Assembly: GCA_017524905.1 (NCBI GenBank)
Contig: JAFXUP010000128.1
Coordinates: 1 to 45,129, forward strand
DNA: 45,129 bases
DNA from: Acholeplasmatales bacterium
Lineage (GTDB): Bacteria > Bacillota_I > Bacilli_A > Acholeplasmatales > Anaeroplasmataceae
Reading direction: 5' to 3'
The stretch's first letter is position 1; each line of letters begins with the position of its first letter. The position numbers and the translations under genes were made by a program. This document shows, one piece after another, positions 33,857-43,737 of this stretch. The notes beneath the pieces were generated by a model. That model was not told where the DNA came from. It did no database searches and saw only the letters and a list, made by a program, of their open reading frames with translations.

Positions 33857-34666
33857 ATGATTGAAGTTAAAGATTTAACATTCTCTTATGATACAAAAAA
33901 TGAAGCATTGAAAAATGTTTCTTTTGTCGTTAATGATGGAGAATGGTTATCTATTTTAGGACATAATGGTTCAGGTAAATCAACACTTGCTAAGCTTTTA
34001 ATTGGTCTTATTGAACCAACAAAGGGAAGCATTTTTTATAATGGTGTTATTTTAGATGAAAAATCTATTAATGAAATTAGAAGAAAAGTTGGAATTGTTT
34101 TCCAAAATCCTGATAACCAATTTGTTGGATATAATGTGAAATATGACATTGCCTTTGGACTTGAAAATCATAATATTCCAAGACAAGATATGATAAATTT
34201 AATAAATGAATATACTAAAAAGGTTGGCATGGAAAAATTTTTAGAGCGTGAGCCACAAACACTTTCTGGTGGACAAAAGCAACGTGTTGCCATTGCTGGT
34301 ATATTAGCATTAAATTGTGAAACTATAATTTTAGACGAATCAACATCTATGCTTGATCCTGAGGGTGTAGATGATATTATTAATTTAATCGAAGAATTGC
34401 ATTCTAAATATAATAAAACAGTTATTACTATTACTCATGATTTAAATTTAGCATCTAAAAGTGATCGCTGTTTAGTATTTAGACAAGGTGAAATTATTGC
34501 TGAAGGAACTCCTGAGGATATCTTTAAAGAAGGAGATATATTAAGAAGCTCTAATCTTGATATGCCTTTCCCTCTAAAGGCTTATGATATTGCAATTAAA
34601 AATGAAGTATTAAAAAATGATGAAAGGTTAATTAACGCCTTATGGGAATATCATTTAAAGAAGTAA
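33857..34666 (+). CDS. ecfA1: ECF transporter ATPase, A1 subunit
   Basis: 269 residues. ABC ATPase with Walker A GHNGSGKST, signature LSGGQKQR, Walker B TIILDEST and switch His in TITHD. It is one of the two ATPases that drive vitamin and metal uptake through exchangeable S components. The gene order with ecfA2, ecfT and truA is the standard Firmicute arrangement. AGGAGGT precedes the ATG. It overlaps ecfA2 by 25 nt. No S component is in the window, as is usual for group II ECF systems whose S genes are scattered. Confidence 0.96.
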   Translation: MIEVKDLTFSYDTKNEALKNVSFVVNDGEWLSILGHNGSGKSTLAKLLIGLIEPTKGSIFYNGVILDEKSINEIRRKVGIVFQNPDNQFVGYNVKYDIAFGLENHNIPRQDMINLINEYTKKVGMEKFLEREPQTLSGGQKQRVAIAGILALNCETIILDESTSMLDPEGVDDIINLIEELHSKYNKTVITITHDLNLASKSDRCLVFRQGEIIAEGTPEDIFKEGDILRSSNLDMPFPLKAYDIAIKNEVLKNDERLINALWEYHLKK

Positions 34667-35499
34667 GCCATTATTATAGAGGCTTAAAGAAAAAGGATAT
34701 AACTATTGCTTTAGATAAAATTAATCTTGATATAGAGGGTAAAGGTGAATTTGTATCTATAGTAGGTAAAACAGGCTCAGGAAAATCAACGATGCTTGAA
34801 CATATGAACGGCTTAACCTTACCAAGTGAGGGTACTGTTCAGATTTTTGATTATGTTATTACTCCTAAGAAAAAGAAAAATCCTAAGATGAAGGATATAA
34901 GAAAAAGAGTTGGCTATGTATTCCAATTTCCTGAATATCAGTTATTTGAAGAAACTGTATTAAAGGATATAATGTTTGCTCCAATGAATTTTGGAATGAA
35001 GGAAGCAGAGGCAAAGAAAAAAGCTATAGAGGTAGCTAAGCTTTTAGGAATTCAATCTCTATTAAATAAATCACCATTTAATTTATCAGGTGGACAAATG
35101 CGTAAATGTGCCATTGCTGGTATATTAGCATATGAACCAGATATTTTACTTTTAGATGAACCAACAAGAGGTCTAGATCCTAAGGCTGCAGCAGATATTA
35201 TGAGAATATTTTATGACCTTCATAAAAAAACTGGAATAACTATTGTTTTAATTTCTCATGATATGAATATAGTTTATGAATATTCAACTAGAATTGTTGT
35301 TTTAAATGATTCACATTTAACATATGATGGAGATAAGGTTGAATTATTTAAATCAGGAATTTATAAGGATAATCATTTGACTAAACCAGATGTTTTAAAG
35401 CTAATTGATTATTTAAATGAGAAAATGGGCTATAACATTGATTATAATACATTTAATTTACAGGAATTGATGGAAAAGGTGGTGAAGCTTCATGAATAA
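34642..35499 (+). CDS. ecfA2: ECF transporter ATPase, A2 subunit
   Basis: 285 residues. Walker A GKTGSGKST, signature LSGGQMRK, Walker B ILLLDEPTRGLDP and switch His in LISHD. It forms the heterodimer with EcfA1. The ATG lies within the end of ecfA1, so translation is coupled; it overlaps ecfT by 8 nt. Confidence 0.96.
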   Translation: MGISFKEVSHYYRGLKKKDITIALDKINLDIEGKGEFVSIVGKTGSGKSTMLEHMNGLTLPSEGTVQIFDYVITPKKKKNPKMKDIRKRVGYVFQFPEYQLFEETVLKDIMFAPMNFGMKEAEAKKKAIEVAKLLGIQSLLNKSPFNLSGGQMRKCAIAGILAYEPDILLLDEPTRGLDPKAAADIMRIFYDLHKKTGITIVLISHDMNIVYEYSTRIVVLNDSHLTYDGDKVELFKSGIYKDNHLTKPDVLKLIDYLNEKMGYNIDYNTFNLQELMEKVVKLHE

Positions 35500-36466
35500 T
35501 ATCACCTTTGGACAATATGTACCTGGTAATAGCTGGATTTATAAGCTTGACCCAAGAATTAAAATACTTCTTTCAATTATATTAATTGTTGTATTATTCT
35601 TACTACCTAATTTAATAACTATGGCAATTGGGCTTGGTGTTTTCCTATTGATATTTATTTCAACAAGAATATCATTATGGAAGGTGTTAAAGGGCTTAAA
35701 GGGAATAATGTTTTTGTTATTATTCACTGTTTTATTGCAATTAATTTATACAAAGGATGATTCATTTACATTACTTTATACATTTAAAATGCAAATAGGC
35801 TTATATCAAACCTTAATTATTGCTGGTATTGTTTTATTTTATTTCTTTACTAAGAAATTTATTCCAGTTAAGCTAATTTATTTATTGCTTGCAGCAACAT
35901 CTGTATTTTTAGTAATGTGGTTGTCTAGATTTAATGATTTTGTTTGGAGTAATTGGGATTTCTTAATTTATCAACAAGGCATTGAAAGAGCTGGATTTAT
36001 TCTAATTAGATTATTTGTTATGATTGGTATTACATCTTTATTAACATTATCTACAATGACAACTGATATCAATAATGGTATTGAAGGATTATTAGCTCCT
36101 TTAAAGCTTTTACATATCAATGTTGGTGTTTTTTCAATGCTAATTGCTTTAACATTAAGATTTATTCCTACCTTAATAGGAGAATCAAGAAAGATTATGA
36201 AGGCACAAGCCTCTCGTGGTGTTGATTTTGAAGAAGGTAAGATAAAGGATAAGGTTAAGCAAATCATTTCTTTATTAATTCCTATGTTTGTTATTTCATT
36301 TAAAAGAGCAGATGAGCTTTCAAATGCTATGGAGGCAAGAGGCTATATTATAGGTGAAAAAAGAACTAAGCTTGATGAGCTTAAGCTTAGATGGAGAGAT
36401 TATTTATGCTTAGTAGTAACATGTGTATTAATGGGACTTGCAATTTGGAGTAGATTCTATGTATAG
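35492..36466 (+). CDS. ecfT: ECF transporter transmembrane subunit EcfT, with an insertion
   Basis: 324 residues, about 60 more than I expect for EcfT. The start NNITFGQYVPGNSWIYKLDP and the two coupling-helix motifs AQASRGVDF and AMEARGY identify the family. The extra length is between the second and third conserved membrane regions (about residues 100-155), where two more hydrophobic helices appear. EcfT joins the ATPase pair to S components. It overlaps truA by 8 nt. Confidence 0.94.
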   Translation: MNNITFGQYVPGNSWIYKLDPRIKILLSIILIVVLFLLPNLITMAIGLGVFLLIFISTRISLWKVLKGLKGIMFLLLFTVLLQLIYTKDDSFTLLYTFKMQIGLYQTLIIAGIVLFYFFTKKFIPVKLIYLLLAATSVFLVMWLSRFNDFVWSNWDFLIYQQGIERAGFILIRLFVMIGITSLLTLSTMTTDINNGIEGLLAPLKLLHINVGVFSMLIALTLRFIPTLIGESRKIMKAQASRGVDFEEGKIKDKVKQIISLLIPMFVISFKRADELSNAMEARGYIIGEKRTKLDELKLRWRDYLCLVVTCVLMGLAIWSRFYV

Positions 36467-37190
36467 ATATAAATGCATTATTTCTTATGATGGTACTAAT
36501 TATATGGGCTTTCAAATTCAAGATGATTTACCTACTGTTGAGCTTGAATTAATGAAGGCTATAAAAAAAATGCTAAATGTTGATGTTAAAATATATCCAT
36601 CAGGAAGAACTGATAGATATGTTCATGCTAAAGGGCAGGTTATTCATTTTGATTTAGAAAATCATTTAACTCCTTTATCATTAAAAAGAGGACTTAATAC
36701 TTATTTAAATGATGATATCCATATAATAAGTGTTGAAGAGGTTGATGAATCATTTCATGCTAGATTTTCTGCAAAATCTAAGGAATATAGATATTATATT
36801 AACACTAAAGAATTAGATCCTATAACAAGAAATTATTCTGCTAATATTTATAATTTAGATTTAGATAAAATGAATGAGGCTATAAAGCTTTTTATAGGAA
36901 CTCATGATTTTAAAGGCTTTGCTTCAGCTCAAATTGATAAAAGGAAAGATACAGTAAAAACGATATTTGAAGCTAAAATAAATGTTTTAGGTGATTATTT
37001 AGAATTTGTTTTTATAGGTACTGGCTTTTTAAAATATCAGGTTAGAAGAATGATGGGCTTATTAATTGAAATAGGAAGAGGAAAAGAGAAAAAAGAAAAA
37101 ATTTTAGAGGTTTTTGAATCTAAAGATCCTAAAATAAGCCATAAGATAGCTGAAGGAAAAGGATTATATTTATATAAGGTTAATTATTAA
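36459..37190 (+). CDS. truA: tRNA pseudouridine(38-40) synthase
   Basis: 243 residues. It converts U38-U40 of tRNA anticodon arms to pseudouridine. The catalytic Asp is in SGRTDRYVHAKGQVIHF, and GTGFLKYQVRRMMG is the C-terminal signature. Usual family text is GRTDAGVHA; here RY replaces AG, a local variation that keeps the Asp. The open frame can be read from a TTG at 36438, but ATG at 36459 has GGAG at the right distance and gives the normal N-terminus. Last gene of the ecf operon. Confidence 0.95.
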   Translation: MYRYKCIISYDGTNYMGFQIQDDLPTVELELMKAIKKMLNVDVKIYPSGRTDRYVHAKGQVIHFDLENHLTPLSLKRGLNTYLNDDIHIISVEEVDESFHARFSAKSKEYRYYINTKELDPITRNYSANIYNLDLDKMNEAIKLFIGTHDFKGFASAQIDKRKDTVKTIFEAKINVLGDYLEFVFIGTGFLKYQVRRMMGLLIEIGRGKEKKEKILEVFESKDPKISHKIAEGKGLYLYKVNY

Positions 37191-37230
37191 TAACAAAATA
37201 ATTAAAAATAAAAAAAGGAAAAAAGAAAAA

Positions 37231-37752
37231 ATGAAAGAAAGATTTAAAAACAACAAATGGGCTTTAGCATTATTTATCGCAACAATTGGTATTATTGTAT
37301 CTAGTATCATTGGTATAATAATTTTATATGTGATGCTACCTCAAGCACTTGAAGAAGCCAAAAAGGTTCTTGAGGAGCAAGGCTATTCAGAGGAGCTTAT
37401 TGAAGTATCAATCGGAATAACAAAGGGAATATTAATGTTTTCTATTTTTGTTTCAATTATAATTACTCTTTTTGTTGCTTTATGTGGCTTTAAGTGCTCA
37501 TTAAATGGAAAGTGGAGAAAGGGTGCAATTGTATTTGGCGTTATCTTTGTAGTCTTTGATGTAATTAGTATATTTAGAGATGGTGGTCAAATAGCTGTAA
37601 TTATATCTAATGTAATTTCTATATCACTTTCATCTTTATATTTAGCTGGTGCTATTAAATGCGATTATAGTTTTACTTTAAAAGCTAATGAATTTCAACC
37701 AAATGATGAAGTTAAAACATCTGAATCAAATGATGATGAATTTAAAATTTAA
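37231..37752 (+). CDS. Small membrane protein, unknown
   Basis: 173 residues with about four membrane helices (about 11-33, 68-88, 97-115, 122-143), a charged loop after the first helix (LEEAKKVLEEQGYSEELIEVS) and an acidic, Ser/Asn-rich C-terminal tail. I do not recognise a family. It lies 40 nt after truA with AAGGAAAAAAG before the ATG, so it may be a distal member of that operon. A terminator follows. Confidence 0.75.
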   Translation: MKERFKNNKWALALFIATIGIIVSSIIGIIILYVMLPQALEEAKKVLEEQGYSEELIEVSIGITKGILMFSIFVSIIITLFVALCGFKCSLNGKWRKGAIVFGVIFVVFDVISIFRDGGQIAVIISNVISISLSSLYLAGAIKCDYSFTLKANEFQPNDEVKTSESNDDEFKI

Positions 37753-37770
37753 TTGTAATTAAAAAATTAG

Positions 37771-37794
37771 ATGACGGTTTTTACCGTCATTTTT
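37771..37794 (+). terminator. Terminator after the small membrane gene
   Basis: ATGACGGT (37771-37778) pairs with ACCGTCAT (37783-37790), then TTTT. Confidence 0.88.
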
Positions 37795-37903
37795 CTTTTC
37801 TTATATTCACTATAATCATTTGTGCTTCTTTTTCCTTTACTATAATAGTAAAATAGCGTAAACTATCATTAGTAAATATCATTTTAAAAAGGAGATATAT
37901 TGT

Positions 37904-38740
37904 ATGATTAAAGACGAATGTTATGTGCTTTCAAACGGTGTAAAAATTCCTAAGATTGCTTTTGGTACTTGGCAAGTTAAGCCAGGAGATGAAGCTTATA
38001 ATTCTGTATCAATGGCTTTAAAATTAGGTTATAAGCATATTGATACAGCTTTAGCTTATGAAAATGAAGAATCAGTTGGTAAAGCAATAAAGGATTCAAA
38101 AATTAAAAGAGAAGAATTATTTATTACAACTAAGCTTCCTTCACATATTAAGACATATGAAGGTGCTAAAGAAGCATTTATGACTTCTTTAAAATATTTA
38201 GATTGTGGATATATTGATCTTTATTTAATTCATGCACCATGGCCTTGGAGCAATGTTGGTGAGGATTGTACAAAGGGTAATATTGAAGCATGGAAGGCAA
38301 TGATTGAATTATATAATGAAGGATTAATTAGAGCTATTGGTGTTTCTAATTTTAGACCTGAGCACATTAAGCCTTTAGTTGAAGCAACAGGATTTGTTCC
38401 TCATGCGGATCAAATTAGATTCTTTATTGGTAATACTCAAGATGAGGTATATAATTACTGTAAGGAAAATAATATCTTAGTTGAAGCTTATTCACCTTTA
38501 GCAACAGGTAATATTTTAAATTCACCTGAAATTTTAAAGATTGCTGAAAAATATAATGTTACTCCTGCAAAGATTGCAATTAGATATTGCTTAGAAAAAG
38601 GCACATTACCTTTACCTAAATCAACTCATGAAGAAAGAATTAAAGCTAATTTAGAAATTGATTTTGAATTAAAAGAAGAAGATATTAAGATTTTAGATAA
38701 GGTTCATAATCCTGAATTAGATAGAAAATTTAGAAGCTAG
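37904..38740 (+). CDS. Aldo/keto reductase
   Basis: 278 residues, normal for AKR5-like enzymes. It is a cytoplasmic NADPH-dependent reductase of small aldehydes and ketones. The catalytic tetrad is Asp in HIDTALAY, Tyr in the same segment, Lys in ITTKLP and His in LIHAPWPW; SNFRPEHI is the family loop and LPKSTHEERI the cofactor site. AAGGAGA precedes the ATG. Monocistronic. The natural substrate cannot be deduced; it is far from the NRPS operon, so a role in that pathway is only a possibility. Confidence 0.93.
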   Translation: MIKDECYVLSNGVKIPKIAFGTWQVKPGDEAYNSVSMALKLGYKHIDTALAYENEESVGKAIKDSKIKREELFITTKLPSHIKTYEGAKEAFMTSLKYLDCGYIDLYLIHAPWPWSNVGEDCTKGNIEAWKAMIELYNEGLIRAIGVSNFRPEHIKPLVEATGFVPHADQIRFFIGNTQDEVYNYCKENNILVEAYSPLATGNILNSPEILKIAEKYNVTPAKIAIRYCLEKGTLPLPKSTHEERIKANLEIDFELKEEDIKILDKVHNPELDRKFRS

Positions 38741-38756
38741 AAATAGCTTCTTTTTT
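38733..38756 (+). terminator. Terminator overlapping the reductase stop
   Basis: GAAGCT (38733-38738) pairs with AGCTTC (38745-38750), then six T. Confidence 0.8.
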
Positions 38757-38786
38757 CACAAAAAAAGGAGCAAATTTTGCTCCTTT
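38757..38786 (-). terminator. Terminator of the minus-strand membrane gene
   Basis: AAAGGAGCAAA (38764-38774) and TTTGCTCCTTT (38776-38786) form an 11-bp stem; read on the minus strand it ends in a run of T. It sits back to back with the + strand terminator, separating convergent genes. Confidence 0.88.
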
Positions 38787-38794
38787 AAAAATGC

Positions 38795-39763
38795 TTAAAT
38801 TGAACCATAAAGCTTTGCGAATTTTGGTGATTTTTCGTTTAGCTTTGCAAATTCTTCTTCAGTAGGAATATCTTTAATACCTGATGCAGTGAAGTTTCTT
38901 AATACACCAACTAAGATAAATGGTCTAATGAATACTGAATGTGCCATGCTATATAATACTATTGCTAAAACACCAGCCATAACAAGCATTAATGTCTTTG
39001 GATCTTTTAAGAAATCCATATCAGTTATTTCTAATCTTGTCATAGATTCAGCAACTTCTAATGATAATGAATTAAATGCGTTTGGTACTAATGAGAAGAT
39101 TCCGTAGAATATTCCGAAGAATGCACCACCAACAATAATTAATCCTAATAAGCCCATACCAAATATTCTTCCAATATTTTTAAATAATGTTTTACCATGC
39201 TTGAAGAATATTGCAGAGCCTTCACATGCAGCTCTTGCTGTACCTATTTTTGTACGATAGAAGACCCATCCTAAGCAGCAATCACATAAATATCCTAATA
39301 GAATTTGGATACCTGAATCAATAATTGAAGTAATAGTATTTCCTGTTTCTCCACCTAATGCAGTACCTAATCTATTAATTGATCTTGTGATTTGTCTAAA
39401 AATTCCTTTGATAGCACCTGTTACAAAGAAGAATGCTGTAATAGATGCGAAACGCTCTTTAACAACCTTTCTACCTTCATGTAAAACCTTATCTGGTAAT
39501 TTACCTTCTGTAACACCTTGTGTCATCATTGCGACTTGACCGGCCTTTAATACGTTGCTTACAAAAATCTTAATTAATATTAAAACAACAATACCTATAA
39601 CTACTCCAATTAGTAAGCCGATTATACCTTTGTCATTCATTTTATTTCCTATTACAAATCCTAAGGTAGCTAACGCTCCCCAAAGAATTAATGCTAGAAT
39701 ATCGATTAAAAAACCGACTAGTGAAAACGACAAAGTCTTTTTATATACTTGAAAATTTGTCAT
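38795..39763 (-). CDS. Multi-pass membrane protein, unknown
   Basis: 322 residues with about six hydrophobic segments. Gly-rich loops (GTALGGETGNTI), a cytoplasmic-looking basic stretch (KVLHEGRKVVKERF) and a CDCC cluster in one helix are visible. I do not recognise the family; no transporter signature or catalytic motif stands out. On the minus strand AAGAAGGGGG precedes the ATG, and the -10 box TATAAT lies at 39784-39789. It is the only minus-strand gene of the window, divergent from rpoB and monocistronic. Confidence 0.82.
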   Translation of the reverse strand: MTNFQVYKKTLSFSLVGFLIDILALILWGALATLGFVIGNKMNDKGIIGLLIGVVIGIVVLILIKIFVSNVLKAGQVAMMTQGVTEGKLPDKVLHEGRKVVKERFASITAFFFVTGAIKGIFRQITRSINRLGTALGGETGNTITSIIDSGIQILLGYLCDCCLGWVFYRTKIGTARAACEGSAIFFKHGKTLFKNIGRIFGMGLLGLIIVGGAFFGIFYGIFSLVPNAFNSLSLEVAESMTRLEITDMDFLKDPKTLMLVMAGVLAIVLYSMAHSVFIRPFILVGVLRNFTASGIKDIPTEEEFAKLNEKSPKFAKLYGSI

Positions 39764-39882
39764 ATAAATCCCCCTTCTTTTTTATTATACATTATCAAAT
39801 TTTAATATTTTCCACATTGTTTTAAAAATGTGTGATTTAATTATTATTTCATAATAATTTAAACGAAAAATTGAATTTTTGG

Positions 39883-39911
39883 TTGCAAACTTTACCGAAT
39901 AGTTATATAAT
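39883..39911 (+). promoter_or_regulatory. rpoBC promoter
   Basis: TTGCAA (39883-39888) and TATAAT (39906-39911) with the ideal 17-bp spacer. It gives an unusually long leader of about 200 nt before rpoB. Confidence 0.8.
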
Positions 39912-39917
39912 ATTAAA

Positions 39918-40118
39918 ATGCCTATTAAGGCGAATTTTATACAAGTTTTTTATAATTTTTATGCTTAAAACTATAGTTTTATAGTTAGATATATATTTGT
40001 GGTTATCCCTAAATAAAGGCTTGAAACAACCTTATAAGTTAAATCTTATGAAGTCTTTTAAGACGGTTTTAAAATTTAAAGAAGGGATGTATAGACAGAC
40101 TATACAAAGGTGCAGTAA
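39918..40118 (+). promoter_or_regulatory. Long rpoB leader with small overlapping frame
   Basis: The leader contains several small hairpins (GTCTTTTAAGAC near 40053-40064, GTATAG/CTATAC near 40089-40105) and an open frame. From ATG 40048 it reads 24 codons (MKSFKTVLKFKEGMYRQTIQ, then RCSK) and stops at 40120-40122, overlapping the rpoB ATG in an ATGA-like junction. No good ribosome-binding site precedes 40048. It is either a coupled leader peptide or chance. No L10/L7-L12 genes precede rpoB here. Confidence 0.4.
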
Positions 40119-43100
40119 ATGAATTACAAGAATGTCAATTATGGTAAGAAATCTGTTAGACGTAATTATTCAAAAATTCGTACTGATTTAGAATTACCTG
40201 GATTAGTTGAAATTCAAACTGAATCTTTTAAGTGGTTCGTAGAAAAAGGTTTACAAGAAGTATTTGATGATATTTCACCTGTTGAATCATTTAAAGGAGA
40301 TTTAAAGCTTTATTTCGTTGACTATCATTTCGAAGAGCCAAAGTATGATGTAGTTGAATCTAAATTAAGAGATATTAACTATTGCCGTCCTTTAAAAGCT
40401 CATGTTATGTTAGAAAACACCCAAACAGGAGAAGTACAAGACACTGAAATTTTCATGGGTGATATCCCATTCATGACACCTGTTGGAACATTCGTTATCA
40501 ATGGTGCTGAACGTGTTATTATTTCTCAAATCGTTCGTTCTTCTGGTGTATATTTCTCAAAGGAAATTGATAAGAAATCAGGAGAAACTAAATTCGCTGG
40601 TCAAATTTTCCCAACACGTGGTGCGTGGATTGAATATGAGGCTGGTTCTAAAGAAGTTTGGTATGGTAAGATTGATAGATCTAAAAAGATTCCTTTAACT
40701 ACAATCTTAAGAGCTTATGGTTTATCAAGCAATAAGCAAATTACTGATTTATTTGGAGATAACCAATATTTTAAAGCTACTTTTGCGAAGGATAATACAA
40801 CAAACTCAGAAGATGCTGCAAAGGAAGTTTATTTCCGTTTAAGAGGAGATAATGTTCCTGTTGAAGGCGCTAGAGCTTTAATCGTTGATAGATTATTTGA
40901 CGATAATAAGTATGATCTACAAAAGGTTGGTCGTTATAAGTATAATGTTAAGCTTGATGTTTTACAAAGAGCTAAGAATCAAGAATTAGCTAAGGATGTT
41001 GTTGCTAAAGAAGATATTTTCGATGCTGAAACTGGTGAATTATTATTCAATGCTGGTGAAAGAATCGCTTCTGCAGGTGACATTGTTACTGGTGAAGTTT
41101 ATAAGAACTTAGACAAGGCAAGAGCTGCATTAAGAGAAAAGATTGATTTAGGTAACACATTATGTGATGACCCAGTTTGTGAAATTTTATATATTCACAA
41201 TTCTAAGGGTGAAGAGGTTAAGGTTATTGGTAACTACCATGAAGAAGATGCTTTACATATCACTATGTCTGATATTTTAGCTTCTGTATCTTACTTCATT
41301 AACCTATATCAAAATGTTGGTAATATTGATGATATTGACCACTTAGGTAACAGACGTTTACGTTTAGTTGGTGAATTATTAAAGAACCAATTCAGATTTG
41401 GCTTTGTTAAATTATCTAAGAACATTAGTGATAGAATGACTACTGTTGAAATTGATAAGGCAACTCCTTCAAACTTAATCAACATTAAGCCATTAACATC
41501 ATCAATTAAAGAATTCTTTGGTTCAAGCCAATTATCACAATTCATGGACCAAATTAACCCACTTGCTGAAATCACTCAAAAGAGAAGAATTTCTGCCTTA
41601 GGTACAGGTGGTATCGCTAGAGATAGAGCCGGTGTAGAAGTTCGTGACGTACACAATTCTCACTATGGTAGAATGTGTCCTATTGAAACTCCTGAAGGTC
41701 CTTCAATCGGTTTAATCACATCTTTAGCTACTTACGCTAAAGTTAACAAGTTCGGTTTCATTGAATCTCCTTACTATGTTGTTAAGTTAGATGAAAACGG
41801 TCAAAAATATGTTTCTCAAGATGTTGAATATTTATCAGCTGATATGGAAGATGGTAAGGTTATCGCTTCTGCATCAACTAAGCTTGATGAAGCTGGTCAC
41901 ATCATTGAAGAAAAGGTTATGGGTAGAAGAAACGGAGAAACTGAAATCGTATCTCCTGAAGAAGTAGATTACATGGACGTATCTCCAAAGCAAATCGTTT
42001 CTGTTGCCGCTGCCTGCGTTCCATTCCTAGAGCACGATGACGCTACTCGTGCGCTAATGGGTGCAAACATGCAACGTCAAGCCGTACCTATTATTAATCC
42101 AGAAAGCCCAATTGTTGGTACTGGTATGGAATATAGAGCAGCTAAGGATTCAGGTTCTGCACTTGTAGCTTCTGAATCTGGTATTGTTGAATACGTAGAT
42201 GCTAAGAAGATTGTTGTTAAAGAAAATAACAATACATTCCACACATATAATTTATATCAATTCTTACGTTCAAACTCTGCAACTGCAGTAATGCAACGTC
42301 CAATTGTTAAGCCAGGTGAGGTTATCGAAAAGGGTGACATCATCGCTGATGGTCAATCAATGAAGGATGGAGAATTAGCATTAGGTAGAAACGTTAGAAT
42401 CGCATTCATGACTTGGGAAGGCTACAACTTCGAAGACGCCGTAATCATGAGTGAAAAGATGGTTTATGATGATGTTTATACATCTTTACATATTGATGAA
42501 CAATCAGTTGAATGCCGTGACACTAAGTTAGGTTCAGAAGAATTCACAACTGAAATTCCTAACGTAAGTGAACAAGCTAAGAGAAACCTAGACGCAAACG
42601 GTATTATCATTCCTGGTAGTGAAGTAAAAGAAGGCGATATCTTAGTTGGTAAGGTAACTCCTAAGGGTCAAACAGATCCAACTCCAGAAGAAAGATTTAT
42701 CGGTGCTATCTTCGGTGATAAGAACCCTGATGTAAGAGATACATCTTTACGTGTTCCTCACGGAGGCGGAGGTATCGTTCAATCTGTTCAACATTTATCT
42801 AAAGCAAATGGTGATGATTTAGGACCTGGTGTAAACGAGGTTGTTAGAGTATTCATCGTTCAAAAGAGAAAGATTCAAGTCGGAGATAAGATGGCTGGTC
42901 GTCATGGTAACAAGGGTGTTATTTCTAACATTTTACCATTAGAAGATATGCCATATTCTGCTGATGGTCAACCAATCGATATCATGTTAAACCCTCAAGG
43001 TGTTCCTTCTCGTATGAACATCGGTCAAGTTTTAGAATTACACTTAGGTATTGCTGCTAAGAAGCTTGGCGTTAAGGTTGCAACTCCAGTATTCGATGGT

Positions 43101-43721
43101 GCTACTATTGAAGATATTGAAGCTATTATGAAGGAAGCTGGTCTTCCAAGAGATGGTAAGCAAGTTTTATATGATGGTAGAACTGGTGAACCATTCGAAA
43201 ATCCTATTACTGTAGGTATTATGTATTTCGTTAAGTTAAGCCACATGGTTGACGATAAGTTACATGCTAGAAACATTGGTAAGTATACTTTAGTTACTCA
43301 ACAACCAATGGGTGGTAAAGCTCAAAACGGTGGTCAACGTTTCGGTGAAATGGAAGTTTGGGCATTACAAGCATATGGTGCTGCACATACATTAAGAGAA
43401 ATGATGACTATTAAGTCAGATGATTTAGTTGGTAGAGACCAAGCATATCATGCTATTACATCTGGTCAAATTATTCCTGAATCATCAATTCCTGAATCAT
43501 TCAGAGTATTAACACGTGAATTACAATCACTTGGTATTCATGTTGAATTAATTAATAATGAAGGTGAAAACGAGGTTAACCGTTCAATCGTTGACCAACA
43601 AATTCACCCATCTGTTCGTCCTGTAACAGGAAGAAAGCCTCAATTTGTGGAAACTCCATTTGTTAAGGCAAATTCTAATGAAGAAGACGATTTATCACTT
43701 GATGATGAATCAAACGAGTAA
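40119..43721 (+). CDS. rpoB: RNA polymerase beta subunit
   Basis: 1200 residues, the usual Firmicute length. It forms part of the catalytic core of RNA polymerase. Clear landmarks are [12 protein letters not shown] (rifampicin region), [22 protein letters not shown] and the C-terminal [13 protein letters not shown]. In the rifampicin region the residue equal to E. coli His526 is Gln (codon 41577-41579), and Asn518 and Pro535 are Ile and Thr. AAGGTG at 40107-40112 precedes the ATG. Codons end in C and CGT is used for Arg more than elsewhere in the window, as expected for a highly expressed gene. rpoC follows after 16 nt. Confidence 0.98.
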   Translation: MNYKNVNYGKKSVRRNYSKIRTDLELPGLVEIQTESFKWFVEKGLQEVFDDISPVESFKGDLKLYFVDYHFEEPKYDVVESKLRDINYCRPLKAHVMLENTQTGEVQDTEIFMGDIPFMTPVGTFVINGAERVIISQIVRSSGVYFSKEIDKKSGETKFAGQIFPTRGAWIEYEAGSKEVWYGKIDRSKKIPLTTILRAYGLSSNKQITDLFGDNQYFKATFAKDNTTNSEDAAKEVYFRLRGDNVPVEGARALIVDRLFDDNKYDLQKVGRYKYNVKLDVLQRAKNQELAKDVVAKEDIFDAETGELLFNAGERIASAGDIVTGEVYKNLDKARAALREKIDLGNTLCDDPVCEILYIHNSKGEEVKVIGNYHEEDALHITMSDILASVSYFINLYQNVGNIDDIDHLGNRRLRLVGELLKNQFRFGFVKLSKNISDRMTTVEIDKATPSNLINIKPLTSSIKEFFGSSQLSQFMDQINPLAEITQKRRISALGTGGIARDRAGVEVRDVHNSHYGRMCPIETPEGPSIGLITSLATYAKVNKFGFIESPYYVVKLDENGQKYVSQDVEYLSADMEDGKVIASASTKLDEAGHIIEEKVMGRRNGETEIVSPEEVDYMDVSPKQIVSVAAACVPFLEHDDATRALMGANMQRQAVPIINPESPIVGTGMEYRAAKDSGSALVASESGIVEYVDAKKIVVKENNNTFHTYNLYQFLRSNSATAVMQRPIVKPGEVIEKGDIIADGQSMKDGELALGRNVRIAFMTWEGYNFEDAVIMSEKMVYDDVYTSLHIDEQSVECRDTKLGSEEFTTEIPNVSEQAKRNLDANGIIIPGSEVKEGDILVGKVTPKGQTDPTPEERFIGAIFGDKNPDVRDTSLRVPHGGGGIVQSVQHLSKANGDDLGPGVNEVVRVFIVQKRKIQVGDKMAGRHGNKGVISNILPLEDMPYSADGQPIDIMLNPQGVPSRMNIGQVLELHLGIAAKKLGVKVATPVFDGATIEDIEAIMKEAGLPRDGKQVLYDGRTGEPFENPITVGIMYFVKLSHMVDDKLHARNIGKYTLVTQQPMGGKAQNGGQRFGEMEVWALQAYGAAHTLREMMTIKSDDLVGRDQAYHAITSGQIIPESSIPESFRVLTRELQSLGIHVELINNEGENEVNRSIVDQQIHPSVRPVTGRKPQFVETPFVKANSNEEDDLSLDDESNE

Positions 43722-43737
43722 AGGAGGAGTATGATAT

